64,000 bases of DNA from Cupriavidus sp. IDO. Its GTDB lineage: Bacteria > Pseudomonadota > Gammaproteobacteria > Burkholderiales > Burkholderiaceae. This document shows, one piece after another, positions 7,644 through 16,830 of this stretch. The stretch lies in NCBI RefSeq assembly GCF_000812465.1, contig NZ_JWMA01000106.1, positions 1 to 64,000 on the forward strand, given 5' to 3'. Below the pieces are notes generated by a model. The model was not told the DNA's origin and did not search any database. It saw nothing but the letters and a program-made list of their open reading frames with translations. The first letter of the stretch is position 1; every line of letters begins with the position of its first letter. The position numbers and the translations under genes were made by a program.

Positions 7644-8672
7644 TCAGCGCTTGGCGATCGCGCCTTCGGCCTTGGTCACCAGTTCGGTGCCGATCTGCTT
7701 CTTCCACTTGTCGTAGACCTTGGTGGTCGCCTTGCGGAAGGTGTCGTGCTCGGCAGGCGTCAGGTGCGTGACCTTCACGCCATGCGCCTCCATGTCCTTC
7801 CAGGCGGGCGCGCCCGGCTCGGCCAGACCCTTGCGGGCCAGGGCGATTTCTTGCTTGCCGGCGTCGATGGCGGCCTGCTTCACGATCTCGCGGTCGGCCG
7901 GCGTCCAGCTTTCCCAGATCTGCTTGTTGACCACGAAGATCAGCGGGTCAGCCACATAGCCCCAGGTGGTGACGAACTTCTGGCCCACCGTGTACAGCTT
8001 GGCGGCGGCGAACACCGACTGCGGGTTCTCCTGGCCGTCGACGGCGCCGGAGGCCATGGCCGGCTGCGCATCCGCCCAGCTCATCTGCGTCGGGTTGGCG
8101 CCCAGTGCGTTGAAGGTCTCGATGTAGAGCGGCGAGCCGACTACGCGCAGCTTCATGCCCTTGAGGTCTTCCGGCTTGCGGATTTCGCGCTTGGAGTTCG
8201 ACACCTCGCGGAAGCCGTTCTCGCCCCAGGCCAGCGGCACCACGCCAGCCTTTTCCAGCGTCGTGAAGATCGACTTGCCGACCTCGCCCTGCGTCAGGGC
8301 ATCCAGCGCCTTGTAGTCGGGCATCAGGAACGGCAGCGAGAACAGGTTCAGTTCCCTGACCTGCGGCGACCAGTTGATGGTCGAACCGACCGCCATGTCG
8401 ATCACGCCCTGGCGGATCGCCGAGAATTCGCGGGTCTGGTCACCGGCCACCAGCGAGGTGCCCGGATAGAGCTTGATATTGATGCGGCCGTTGGTGCGCT
8501 GCTTCACCAGGTCGGCCCAGATCTCGCCGCCCTTGCCCCACGGGAAGGCCGGGCCGAGCACCAGCGACATCTTGTACTCGGGCTTGTAGGTCTGGGCCAT
8601 CACGCCGGCGGGGGCGAAGGCGGAAGCGGCAATGGCGGCTGCCGTGGCAAGCATCAGGGCACGACGTTTCAT
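7644..8672 (-). CDS. dctP: TRAP transporter substrate-binding protein, DctP family
   Basis: The 342-residue periplasmic receptor has a signal peptide (KRR, hydrophobic core, likely cleavage after GVMAQ). The DctP fold follows, with the binding-motif region GMKLRVVGSPLYIETFNALGANPTQMSW containing the conserved carboxylate-binding arginine. It delivers an organic acid, often a C4-dicarboxylate or 2-oxo/hydroxy acid, to the membrane subunits encoded just upstream. The start is set at 8672, where GGAG has a nine-base spacer; an ATG nine bases earlier lies directly on the site. The ligand is unknown. Confidence 0.92.
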   Translation of the reverse strand: MKRRALMLATAAAIAASAFAPAGVMAQTYKPEYKMSLVLGPAFPWGKGGEIWADLVKQRTNGRINIKLYPGTSLVAGDQTREFSAIRQGVIDMAVGSTINWSPQVRELNLFSLPFLMPDYKALDALTQGEVGKSIFTTLEKAGVVPLAWGENGFREVSNSKREIRKPEDLKGMKLRVVGSPLYIETFNALGANPTQMSWADAQPAMASGAVDGQENPQSVFAAAKLYTVGQKFVTTWGYVADPLIFVVNKQIWESWTPADREIVKQAAIDAGKQEIALARKGLAEPGAPAWKDMEAHGVKVTHLTPAEHDTFRKATTKVYDKWKKQIGTELVTKAEGAIAKR

Positions 8673-8724
8673 GGAAGTCATCTCCTCTCGGGAATCGTAA
8701 GTTCTTGTTTGTGAATGCGGGAAA

Positions 8725-10029
8725 TCAGTAGCCAAGGTAGTCCGGCAGCCAGGTCGCCAGCGGCGGATAGGCCAGCACCATCAGCATGGCGACAAACATC
8801 GCCAGCAGCATCCAGATCACCCAGGGCACGGTCTCTTCCATGCGCACGCGGGCGATCCGGCACGACACCATCAGGTTCACGGCCAGCGGCGGCGTGAACT
8901 GACCGAGCGCCACCTTCAGCGTCAGCACTACGCCGAACCACACCGGGTTCCAGTGGAAGGCGTTGGCGATCGGCAGCAGCAGCGGCACGAAGATAAGGAA
9001 GATCGAAATGCCGTCGAGGAACATGCCTACTGTCATCAGCAACAGCACGATAAGCGCCAGCACGCCATACTCGCCCAGCCCGGAATTGGCGATAGCATGG
9101 GCAAGCGGGTCGATCACGCCGAGCGTGGACAGTGCATAGGCAAAGATGCCGGCCAGCGCCACCACCAGCAGGATCACCGCCGAGGTCTCGGCCGCTTCCT
9201 GGAAGATCGTGAACAGGTCGCGCATGCCGATGCTGCGGTAGATCACCATGCCGACGAACAGGCCGTACACCACCGCCACCACGGCGGCTTCGGTCGGCGT
9301 GAACCAGCCGGCGCGCATGCCGCCCAGGATCAGGAACGGCGCCACCAGGCCCCAGGCCGCTTCGCGCAGGCTCTTCCAGAACGGCGGACGCGGCAAGGCA
9401 GCCTCGATCGCGCCCATATTGTGCTTGCGCGCCAGCCAGACCGCCGGGACGATCAGCGCCACGCCGGCCAGGATCCCCGGAATCATGCCCGCGGCGAACA
9501 GCGCCGGCACCGATGCGCCGGGCACCAGCACGCTGTAGATGATGAACGCGACCGAAGGCGGGATCAGGATGTCGGTGGCAGCCGCTGCGCCGACCACGGC
9601 GGCGCTGTACGAGCCCGGATAGCCGGCACGCGACATCGCCGCGATCATCACGCCGCCCACCGCCGCCGCATTGGCGGGGCCGGAGCCGGAAATGCCGCCC
9701 AGGAACATCGCTACCAGGATCGCCACCAGCGGCAGCATGCCGGGACCGCGGCCGACGATGGCGATGGCAAATGTCACCAGCCGCTGCGCCACGCCCGAGC
9801 GGTCGAAGATCGATCCGACCAGTACGAACATCGGGATCGCCAGCAGCGGGTACTTGGCCAGCCCCGCGTAGAAATTCTGCGGTACGGCCAGCAGGCCGAA
9901 CATCTGGGTATCGAGATTGGACAGGCCGATCGCGACCAGGCCGCCCAGGCCCAGCGACACGCCGATGGGCACGCCCAGCAGCATCAGGCCAATGAAGACC
10001 ACGAACAGGATGATGGCAACCAGGGTCAT
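8725..10029 (-). CDS. dctM: TRAP transporter large permease, DctM subunit
   Basis: The 434-residue, very hydrophobic protein has about 12 membrane spans and forms the ion-coupled channel of a TRAP uptake system. Family features include LLGVPIGVSLGLGG at the N-terminus, SGSGPANAAAVGGVMI in the middle and LTLKVALGQFTPPLAVNLMV near the end. Its ATG overlaps the dctQ stop by four bases (ATGA), so the two are translationally coupled. A longer frame to 10161 overlaps dctQ and is not used. Confidence 0.92.
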   Translation of the reverse strand: MTLVAIILFVVFIGLMLLGVPIGVSLGLGGLVAIGLSNLDTQMFGLLAVPQNFYAGLAKYPLLAIPMFVLVGSIFDRSGVAQRLVTFAIAIVGRGPGMLPLVAILVAMFLGGISGSGPANAAAVGGVMIAAMSRAGYPGSYSAAVVGAAAATDILIPPSVAFIIYSVLVPGASVPALFAAGMIPGILAGVALIVPAVWLARKHNMGAIEAALPRPPFWKSLREAAWGLVAPFLILGGMRAGWFTPTEAAVVAVVYGLFVGMVIYRSIGMRDLFTIFQEAAETSAVILLVVALAGIFAYALSTLGVIDPLAHAIANSGLGEYGVLALIVLLLMTVGMFLDGISIFLIFVPLLLPIANAFHWNPVWFGVVLTLKVALGQFTPPLAVNLMVSCRIARVRMEETVPWVIWMLLAMFVAMLMVLAYPPLATWLPDYLGY

Positions 10030-10631
10030 TGCGCCTGCTCCGCCGTCTTGCCCGACTTGCCCGCATGCAGCCCCCTGAGCGCGCGCATGTTGCGCACCAT
10101 CAGCCCGAACGCGCGCAGCGCGATGGCCGCCGACAGCACCGGCAGCCAGACCGAATACCACCAGCTCGGCACGCCGATCCCCGGCGAGGTCTCGCCAAAT
10201 GTGTATTCATCCCACGTAATACGCGCGCCCAGCACCGCCAGCGCAATGAACATCACCGCCACGCCCAGCGCCGACAGGATCGCCAGGCGCTTCTGCCTGG
10301 CCTCGCTGCCACGCTCGAAGAAGAACTCGATGCGGATATTGCGGTCGCGCGCCACCGCGGCGCTGCCGGCAACCAGCGCCAGCACGATCATCAGGAAGAC
10401 CGAGAACTCCTCGGTCCAGGCAAACGATTCGTCGGTGAAATAGCGGACCACCACGTTGGCGAAGGTGATGCCGACCAGCAGCACCATCACGATCACGCCA
10501 ATCCAGTCCTCGATGCGGGGCGAAACCCGGAATTCGGCGTCCTGCGCCTCGTCGCCAGCCTGCGGGATCACCACCGACTCGACGACGTGTTGCGGCACGG
10601 CGTTGCGCCGTGCCTCTTGTTCTTGCTCCAT
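10026..10631 (-). CDS. dctQ: TRAP transporter small permease, DctQ subunit
   Basis: The 201-residue small membrane subunit has four predicted spans (about 41-65, 78-100, 120-145, 158-180) and a hydrophilic N-terminal extension of about 40 residues. The DctQ motif FTDESFAWTEEFSVFLMI is clear. A GGAGG site lies eight bases before the ATG. It is first in the Q-M-P gene order, reading on the minus strand. Confidence 0.9.
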   Translation of the reverse strand: MEQEQEARRNAVPQHVVESVVIPQAGDEAQDAEFRVSPRIEDWIGVIVMVLLVGITFANVVVRYFTDESFAWTEEFSVFLMIVLALVAGSAAVARDRNIRIEFFFERGSEARQKRLAILSALGVAVMFIALAVLGARITWDEYTFGETSPGIGVPSWWYSVWLPVLSAAIALRAFGLMVRNMRALRGLHAGKSGKTAEQAQ

Positions 10632-10892
10632 CTCCCCGGCCTCCGGTCCGGGCCGCTCGGGCCAAAGGGCCGCCGCGGCGTTTTTGTTTTGTATGTAAAG
10701 ACTTAATCAGAAGACATGCGGATTATGCCAAGACTAGGGCACAGCGCATCAAATTTTCTTTGCCGGGACTGGAAGCCACGCTCGAATGCCCGCCCAAGGG
10801 GACCGGATACGCCCTGGCAAGCGACGGTAACGCCCTGCCGCGCGCTTCTGGCGCGCAGGCGGACGCAAGCGGCATGGCGCCGCTGGCACAGC

Positions 10893-11678
10893 TCAGACCA
10901 TGCCGTCGTCGGCCGTGATGACTGCGCCGTTGATGAACTGCGACTGGTCGGATGCCAGCAGCAACAGCAGCCCATCAATATCCTCCGGCTTGCCCAGGCG
11001 CTTGCGTGGCAGCATCTGGATCAGCTTCTGGCCGGCGTCGGTATCCCAGTGGTGGTGGTTGATGTCGGTATCGATATAGCCCGGGCAGATCGCATTGACG
11101 TTGATGCCGTGGCGCGCCCATTCCAGCGCCATGGCCTTGGTCATGTGCACCACGGCGGCCTTGCTCATGCAGTACACGCCGATCTGCGACAGCACCTTGA
11201 GTCCGGCCACCGAGGCGATATTGACGATGCGCGCCTGCGGCAGCGGATTGCCGTTCTTCTCGGCGCCCTTGGCGCGCGCGATCATGCGCTTGGCCACTTC
11301 CTGCGCGACGAAGAAGGCGCCGCGGGTGTTGGTATCGAAGACGAAATCGAAGTCCTCGGCGGTCACCTCGGTCAGCTTCTGCGTGGTCGAGACGCCCGAG
11401 TTGTTGACCAGGATATCGATGGCGCCGGCCTCGGTTTCCGCGTGCGCAACCGCTGCGCGGATGCTGTCCGGGTCGGTCACGTCAAGCCGCACGACATGCG
11501 CGCTGCCCCCGTCTGCCTCGATCGCGGCGCGCAACTCCTTGAGGCGCTCGGTACGGCGCGAAGCCAGTACGACCTTGGCGCCGGCCGCGGCCAGCACGGT
11601 TGCAAAACGCGAGCCCAGCCCGCTCGAGGCACCGGTCACCAGCGCGACCTTGCCTTCCAGATTGATCGACAAACCCAT
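10893..11678 (-). CDS. short-chain dehydrogenase/reductase
   Basis: The 261-residue classical SDR has the cofactor motif TGASSGLG (about 15-22), NNSG, catalytic Ser in NIASVAG, and YCMSK with catalytic Tyr and Lys. PGYIDTDINHHHW is an unusual histidine-rich substrate loop. ASRRTERL after the second beta strand suggests NADP preference. It is divergent from the ETF-ubiquinone oxidoreductase gene across a gap with a palindrome. The substrate is unknown; a link to acyl-CoA or hydroxyacid oxidation is inferred only from context. Confidence 0.87.
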   Translation of the reverse strand: MGLSINLEGKVALVTGASSGLGSRFATVLAAAGAKVVLASRRTERLKELRAAIEADGGSAHVVRLDVTDPDSIRAAVAHAETEAGAIDILVNNSGVSTTQKLTEVTAEDFDFVFDTNTRGAFFVAQEVAKRMIARAKGAEKNGNPLPQARIVNIASVAGLKVLSQIGVYCMSKAAVVHMTKAMALEWARHGINVNAICPGYIDTDINHHHWDTDAGQKLIQMLPRKRLGKPEDIDGLLLLLASDQSQFINGAVITADDGMV

Positions 11679-11743
11679 GATTACCTCTTGTGCGGGAGGC
11701 CCTCCAGCCTAACGGAGAGCAGAAGGCAGCATATTAGAAAAAA

Positions 11744-11755
11744 GAACGACCGTTC
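11744..11755. promoter_or_regulatory. palindrome between the SDR and ETF-QO genes
   Basis: GAACG-AC-CGTTC has perfect 5-bp arms in an A/T-rich patch 66 bases upstream of the SDR ATG and about 210 upstream of ETF-QO. Compact palindromes with this spacing are typical of TetR-family operators. This is inference only. Confidence 0.35.
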
Positions 11756-11966
11756 CAAAAAAATCCTTGCCTGAGGGTGACGAGTCCCGGACAATGCCGG
11801 AGATTCTAAGAACTTGGCCCGCAAAGGGAAAGAGGGAAAACGAGCGCTCCAGCGCCTTTTCCGACCTTCCCCGGCACTCTCCGCCACCTGCACCGGTTCC
11901 GCAAGAACGATCACCGCATTTCCCACAATTGCAAGCAAGCTGCCAAGAAATAGAGGGCTAGAGACA

Positions 11967-13652
11967 ATGGATCAGCAACAACTCCTGGAGCAGTTCGGGC
12001 CACGCGAGGCCATGGAATATGACGTGGTCATCGTCGGCGGCGGCCCCGCCGGCCTGGCAACGGCCATCCGCCTGAAGCAACTCGCGCAGGAGAAAGGCGC
12101 CGACGTCAACGTGTGCGTGCTGGAAAAGGGCTCTGAGCCCGGGGCACACATCCTGTCGGGCGCCATCATGGATCCGCGCGCCCTCAATGAACTGTTGCCG
12201 AACTGGCAGGAACTGGGCGCGCCGCTGAACCAGCCGGTTACCGAGGACAAGTTCCTGTTCCTCAACGAAACCGGCTCCAGGGGCACCCCGCCCGCGCTGC
12301 TGCCGGAATGCTTCCACAACGAAGGCAACTACATCGTCAGCCTGTCCAACTTCGTGCGCTGGCTGGGCCAGCAGGCCGAAGCGCTGGGCGTGGAGATCTT
12401 CCCCGGCTTCCCGGCCGCCGAAGTGCTCTACAACGAAGACGGCTCGGTCAAGGGCGTGGCGACCGGCAACATGGGCATCAACAAGGAAGGCGAGCCCACC
12501 GAGAACTTCCAGCTTGGCATGGAGCTGCACGCCAAGTACACGATCTTCGCCGAAGGCGCGCGCGGCCACCTGGGCAAGCAGCTGATTGAGAAGTTCGGCC
12601 TGGATGCCGGCAAGGACCCGCAAAGCTACGGCATCGGCCTGAAGGAACTGTGGGAAATCGACCCGGCCAGGCACAAGCCCGGCCTGGTGGTACACACCGC
12701 CGGCTGGCCGCTCGACCCGGCCACCTACGGCGGCTCGTTCCTGTACCACATGGAAGACAACAAGGTGGCGGTGGGCTTCGTGGTCGGTCTCGACTACACC
12801 AACCCGTGGCTGTCGCCGTTCGAGGAATTCCAGCGCTTCAAGACCCACCCCGAGATCCGCCAGTATTTCGAGGGCGGCAAGCGCATCAGCTATGGCGCGC
12901 GCGCCATCACCGCGGGCGGCCTGCTGTCGCTGCCCAAGACCGTGTTCCCGGGCGGCGCGCTGGTCGGCTGCGACGCCGGCTACCTGAACGCCTCGCGCAT
13001 CAAGGGCAGCCACGCCGCCATCAAGACCGGCATGCTGGCCGCCGAGGCCGCCTATGACGCGCTGCAGGCCGGCCGTCAGCACGACGAGCTGGCCGCCTAC
13101 CCGGCCGCGTTCGAGCAGAGCTGGCTGCACAAGGAACTGCTGCAGGCCAAGAACTTCAAGCAGTGGTTCAAGAAGGGCCGCACCACGGCCACGCTGATGA
13201 CCGGCATCGAGCAGTGGCTGCTGCCCAAGCTGGGCATCCGCAACCCGCCCTGGACCATCCATCGCGTGAAGCCGGACCACGTGTACCTGAAGCCGGCCGC
13301 CGAGTGCGAGAAGATCGCCTACCCGAAGCCGGACGGCAAGCTGACGTTCGACCGCCTCAGCTCGGTCTTCATCAGCAACACCAACCACGAAGAAAACCAG
13401 CCCGCCCACCTGACGCTGAAGGACGCGAGCGTGCCGGTCAATATCAACTGGGAAAAGTACGCCGGCCCCGAAAGCCGCTACTGCCCGGCCGGCGTGTACG
13501 AGTTCGTGCAGAACGAGGAAGGCAAGGAGCGCCTGCAGATCAACGCGCAGAACTGCGTGCATTGCAAGACCTGCGACATCAAGGACCCGACGCAGAACAT
13601 CGTGTGGGTCACGCCGGAAGGTGGCGGTGGCCCGAACTATGTGGGCATGTAA
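11967..13652 (+). CDS. electron transfer flavoprotein-ubiquinone oxidoreductase
   Basis: This 561-residue enzyme passes electrons from reduced ETF, loaded by acyl-CoA and other dehydrogenases, to ubiquinone at the inner membrane. The FAD-binding motif VVIVGGGPAGLA is at about 16-27. The C-terminal 4Fe-4S site is present as RYCPAGVYEF plus NCVHCKTCDIKDP, giving four cysteines. The ATG at 11967 is preceded by TAGAGGG; a longer upstream frame has no family resemblance. A strong terminator follows. It stands alone, divergent from an SDR. Confidence 0.95.
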   Translation: MDQQQLLEQFGPREAMEYDVVIVGGGPAGLATAIRLKQLAQEKGADVNVCVLEKGSEPGAHILSGAIMDPRALNELLPNWQELGAPLNQPVTEDKFLFLNETGSRGTPPALLPECFHNEGNYIVSLSNFVRWLGQQAEALGVEIFPGFPAAEVLYNEDGSVKGVATGNMGINKEGEPTENFQLGMELHAKYTIFAEGARGHLGKQLIEKFGLDAGKDPQSYGIGLKELWEIDPARHKPGLVVHTAGWPLDPATYGGSFLYHMEDNKVAVGFVVGLDYTNPWLSPFEEFQRFKTHPEIRQYFEGGKRISYGARAITAGGLLSLPKTVFPGGALVGCDAGYLNASRIKGSHAAIKTGMLAAEAAYDALQAGRQHDELAAYPAAFEQSWLHKELLQAKNFKQWFKKGRTTATLMTGIEQWLLPKLGIRNPPWTIHRVKPDHVYLKPAAECEKIAYPKPDGKLTFDRLSSVFISNTNHEENQPAHLTLKDASVPVNINWEKYAGPESRYCPAGVYEFVQNEEGKERLQINAQNCVHCKTCDIKDPTQNIVWVTPEGGGGPNYVGM

Positions 13653-13680
13653 GACCTGACTGCCAGCGGATGGCATAAAA

Positions 13681-13712
13681 AAACGGCACCGTTAATCCGG
13701 TGCCGTTTTTCT
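13681..13712. terminator. terminator downstream of ETF-QO
   Basis: CGGCACCG (13684-13691) and CGGTGCCG (13698-13705) form an 8-bp stem, extended by A-T pairs, around a six-base loop. T-runs lie on both strands (TTTTTCTTTT on plus, TTTTTTT on minus). It ends ETF-QO and can also end minus-strand transcription from the PilZ gene. Confidence 0.88.
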
Positions 13713-13732
13713 TTTGGGCAGCCGCCCGCCGC

Positions 13733-13837
13733 TTAATGGCTCACCGGCTTTGGCGCGTAGGGATCGGGCGTCGCCATTGGGATCAGCGGATAGTGTTTCA
13801 GGCTGGCATTGAAGCCACCGATACTCTTGTTTTGCTG
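13733..13837 (-). pseudogene. possible protein C-terminus without a start codon
   Basis: On the minus strand a frame ending at the TAA 13735-13733 reads a coding-like tail (SIGGFNASLKHYPLIPMATP, then DPYAPKPVSH). It stops just before the terminator. No ATG, GTG or TTG gives a sensible start, since the only internal ATG leaves 14 residues. It is in a different frame from the PilZ gene that ends 23 bases further upstream. It may be a remnant of a lost gene or a frameshifted extension of the PilZ protein, or it may be chance. Confidence 0.25.
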
Positions 13838-13859
13838 AGCCGCAGCATGCCAGCGGCTG

Positions 13860-14756
13860 CTACACCGATAACCGCGCGTTCGACAGCAACTGCTCGTAGA
13901 CGAACAGCTGCAACAGTGTCAGCTCGCGTTCGCCCAGCACATCGAAAGCCACGCCAAACGAGGGAAAATTGGAGTCTTCCTGGCCGGCGGCACTTGGCGC
14001 GACGCGCACCCAGCCGTCGAGGGTGACCTCGCTGTCGAACGATGCGGTACGCATTTTGAAGCGCAGCTGCACGCGGCTGCCGGGGGCTGGTGCGGGCGCC
14101 GTGGTCTGCACCAGTGCGCCGCCGGTACTGATATCGGACAGCAGCGCCAGCCGCGCCACGGCGGTGTCGTCGTCCTGCGCTTCCGTGCCCCCCGCCACCT
14201 CTGCCTCCGGCTGGGTCAGGTATGCCGCCAGCCGCGTCTGCACGCGCTCGGCCTTGCGCACTGGCGTGCGCTGCTGCGACACCGGCGCCGACAGCACCAG
14301 ATAGCGGAACGGACTGCGGCAGACCGCCGTGATCGTCGACGTGAAACTGTGAATGGCCTGTCCCGAAAAGCCGCGCAGCAGCAGCGTATCGCCGGCCTGT
14401 ATGGGCAGGTCGCGGCCGGCAAGCTGCGGCCACGTGACGAACATCCCGTGCTCGACAAAGCCGATCAGGCGGCTGGCGGCAGCACGCGACGCATCGCCCT
14501 CGTGCTTGATATGCAGCAGGGTGCCGACCTGCAGGCCAACCGGGCCGGCGGGCGCGCACTGGTCGTCGCAGGCATCGGCGCCGTCATCTTCCCGGCAGAC
14601 GGCGCCATGGTGGAACACCAGTGCCAGGTCCCGCGCGTCGGGAATGACATTGCCACTGCCGAGCATCAGGTTGCCGTCGCCGTCGAGCAGCGACCAGGGC
14701 AGCGGGTGCCCGACTGGAAGATCGTTGGGAGTGAGCTGGATCATGGCTGTTTGCAT
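13860..14756 (-). CDS. PilZ-domain protein (YcgR-like, predicted c-di-GMP binding)
   Basis: The 298-residue soluble protein has an N-terminal YcgR-like region (about 1-160) and a C-terminal PilZ domain. The c-di-GMP motifs are an Arg-rich RKAERVQTR segment near 170 and DISTGG, matching (D/N)xSxxG. YcgR-type proteins slow the flagellar motor or act as c-di-GMP effectors. I choose the ATG at 14756 (MQTAMIQ) with GAGG just upstream; 14774 and 14744 are alternatives. No flagellar gene is nearby. Confidence 0.75.
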   Translation of the reverse strand: MQTAMIQLTPNDLPVGHPLPWSLLDGDGNLMLGSGNVIPDARDLALVFHHGAVCREDDGADACDDQCAPAGPVGLQVGTLLHIKHEGDASRAAASRLIGFVEHGMFVTWPQLAGRDLPIQAGDTLLLRGFSGQAIHSFTSTITAVCRSPFRYLVLSAPVSQQRTPVRKAERVQTRLAAYLTQPEAEVAGGTEAQDDDTAVARLALLSDISTGGALVQTTAPAPAPGSRVQLRFKMRTASFDSEVTLDGWVRVAPSAAGQEDSNFPSFGVAFDVLGERELTLLQLFVYEQLLSNARLSV

Positions 14757-14955
14757 AGGACCTCGGCGTGGCAACCAGGCGGACGTGGCAGGCTCACGAC
14801 GGACTGGCGGGGAGTATCCGCCACCTGCATTCGGTTCTTATCGGCTGGCTTGCGCGGAAATTGAGCAAAAAACGATGGAATGTGGTCGCGATGTGTAGCA
14901 CGCAGCCCTTGCGGCTATCTTGACGAACCGCAACACAACAGCCAGAATGCACCAA

Positions 14956-14970
14956 AGCTGTCTGACAGCT
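14956..14970. promoter_or_regulatory. palindromic operator before the GntR gene
   Basis: AGCTGTC-T-GACAGCT has perfect 7-bp arms about a single centre base, 16 bases before the GntR ATG. It is followed directly by TTGACATATATA. Perfect odd-centred palindromes of this size suit FCD-type GntR dimers, so autoregulation is likely. Confidence 0.55.
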
Positions 14971-14986
14971 TGACATATATACCCAG

Positions 14987-15694
14987 ATGAACACCCTGCC
15001 TCGCCCCGCCTCGCTCGCCAGCCGCATTGCCCAGGCATTGCATGAGCACATCATCGCCGGCCGCTATGGCGCTGGCGCGCGCCTGCCCGCCGAGGCAAGC
15101 CTGGCCGACTCATTTGGCGTGAGCCGCCCGATCGTGCGCGAAGCGATTGCCCAGCTGAAGGCCGACGGCGTGGTGATCACGCGCAAGGGTTCAGGCGCCT
15201 ACGTCTCGGAAACGCCCGGCGGGCAAGCCTGGCGTGTTGCCAGTGCCCCGGACGGCGGGCCAAGCCTGGCCCAGCTGTTCGAGTTGCGCATGGTGGTCGA
15301 GAGCGCCTGCGCCGAAATGGCGGCAATGCGCCGGACCGAGGCCGACCTGCAAGCCATCCGGGCGACGCTGACGGCCATGCAGCAGCAAGCGCAGGACTTC
15401 GCCAGCGCGGCCGCGGCGGACATCGCGTTCCACCATGCCATCGCGCAGGCGGCGCATAACCCCTGCTTTACCGGACTGACGGATTTCGTCGGCCAGCAAC
15501 TGCTGGCGGCACGGCAGCGCGCCTGGGAGAACTCCGCGCGGCTCTCGGCGGCCAATGGCACCGCGCGTGCGGCCGACACCGAGCACGCAGTCCTGGTGGA
15601 AGCCATCGCCACCGGCGATGCCATTGCGGCGCGAGAGGCCGCGCGACGCCATCTCGCAGCCGCGGCTGCGCGCATGGGCCTCGCGCTGGCCTGA
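14987..15694 (+). CDS. GntR-family regulator, FCD (FadR C-terminal) type
   Basis: The 235-residue regulator has an N-terminal winged helix (about 8-72, [20 protein letters not shown] and then [15 protein letters not shown]). The C-terminal all-helical FCD ligand domain has conserved His in [12 protein letters not shown] and [11 protein letters not shown], which usually hold a metal and bind an organic acid. It is 29 bases upstream of a flavin oxidase gene on the same strand, so it probably controls it in response to the acid oxidised. Confidence 0.9.
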   Translation: MNTLPRPASLASRIAQALHEHIIAGRYGAGARLPAEASLADSFGVSRPIVREAIAQLKADGVVITRKGSGAYVSETPGGQAWRVASAPDGGPSLAQLFELRMVVESACAEMAAMRRTEADLQAIRATLTAMQQQAQDFASAAAADIAFHHAIAQAAHNPCFTGLTDFVGQQLLAARQRAWENSARLSAANGTARAADTEHAVLVEAIATGDAIAAREAARRHLAAAAARMGLALA

Positions 15695-15723
15695 ACAATC
15701 ATCAACCAAAAGAAGAGAAGGCA

Positions 15724-16830
15724 ATGGAGAACGTGGATTGCGTGGTCATCGGCGCCGGTGTGGTCGGACTGGCGGTGGCGCGGGAACTGGCCCTGCAGGG
15801 CCGCGAAGTCATCATCCTGGAGGCCGAGAACGCCTTCGGCACCATCACCAGCGCACGCAACAGCGAAGTCATCCACGCCGGCATCTACTACCCGGCCGGC
15901 TCGCTCAAGGCGGAACTGTGCGTGCGCGGCAAGGCGAAGCTGTATGACTACTGCGCGTCGCACCATATCGCCCACCAGCGCTGCGGCAAGCTGATCGTGG
16001 CGACCAGCGAGGCGCAGGTGGCCACGCTCGACGGCATCCGCGCCAAGGCGGCTGCCAACGGTGTCGATGACCTGCAATTCCTGACCCGCGCCGAAGCCCA
16101 GGCGCTTGAGCCAAATCTCCAGTGCCACGCCGCCCTGCTTTCTCCATCGACCGGCATTGTCGACAGCCACGGACTGATGACCGCCCTGCTGGGCGACGCC
16201 GAGAACGCAGGCGCCATGCTGGCCGTGCAGTCCCCGGTGCTGAATGGCGCGGTGACGCCTGAAGGCATCCGGCTGGAGGTTGGCAATGAGGATGGCGGCA
16301 GCACCACGCTGCTTGCAAAGACCGTGGTGAATTCCGCGGGCCTGACGGCGCCGGAACTGGCGCGCCGCATCGACGGCATGCCCGAGGCACATATCCCGCC
16401 CCAGTACTACGCCAAGGGCTGCTACTTCACGCTGGCCGGGCGCGCACCGTTCTCGCGGCTGGTGTACCCCGTGCCGGAAGCGGCCGGGCTAGGCGTGCAC
16501 CTGACGATCGACCTGGGCGGACAGGCGCGCTTCGGTCCCAACGTGCGCTGGATCGACGACATCGAGTACAGCGTCGATCCGGCCGATGCCGATGGTTTCT
16601 ATGAAGAAGTTCGCCGCTACTGGCCCGGACTGGCCGACGGCGCGCTGCAGCCCGGCTATGCCGGCATCCGCCCGAAGATCAGCGGGCCGCACGAGGTTGC
16701 GGCGGATTTCCGCATCGACGGCCCGGCCCTCCACGGCGTGCCGGGGCTGGTTCACCTGTTCGGCATCGAATCGCCGGGGCTGACTTCGTCGCTGGCGATC
16801 GCGGAGCTTGTCGCTGCCGCGCTGTCCTGA
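15724..16830 (+). CDS. FAD-dependent oxidoreductase, L-2-hydroxyglutarate dehydrogenase (LhgO/LhgD) family
   Basis: The 368-residue flavoprotein of the DAO superfamily has FAD motif [16 protein letters not shown] (7-22). It also has [16 protein letters not shown], the family segment with the active-site His, and the C-terminal [17 protein letters not shown]-2-hydroxyglutarate oxidases pass electrons to the quinone pool. The exact substrate here may be another 2-hydroxy acid. It is cotranscribed with the GntR gene upstream. Its last 79 bases overlap the end of a convergent MFS gene. Confidence 0.85.
   Translation: MENVDCVVIGAGVVGLAVARELALQGREVIILEAENAFGTITSARNSEVIHAGIYYPAGSLKAELCVRGKAKLYDYCASHHIAHQRCGKLIVATSEAQVATLDGIRAKAAANGVDDLQFLTRAEAQALEPNLQCHAALLSPSTGIVDSHGLMTALLGDAENAGAMLAVQSPVLNGAVTPEGIRLEVGNEDGGSTTLLAKTVVNSAGLTAPELARRIDGMPEAHIPPQYYAKGCYFTLAGRAPFSRLVYPVPEAAGLGVHLTIDLGGQARFGPNVRWIDDIEYSVDPADADGFYEEVRRYWPGLADGALQPGYAGIRPKISGPHEVAADFRIDGPALHGVPGLVHLFGIESPGLTSSLAIAELVAAALS

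Noticed and set aside
8953-10443. A 496-residue plus-strand frame opposite the TRAP permease genes
   Set aside because: His/Gln/Arg-rich shadow of dctM and dctQ without ribosome site or motifs.
10650-10700. Terminator for the TRAP operon near 10650-10700
   Set aside because: The GC repeats and T-run point away from the minus-strand genes and lie upstream of dctQ, where a terminator would not serve this operon.
11958-13676. A 572-residue minus-strand frame opposite ETF-QO
   Set aside because: It mirrors a certain gene in another frame and shows no domain; high-GC DNA gives long antisense frames.
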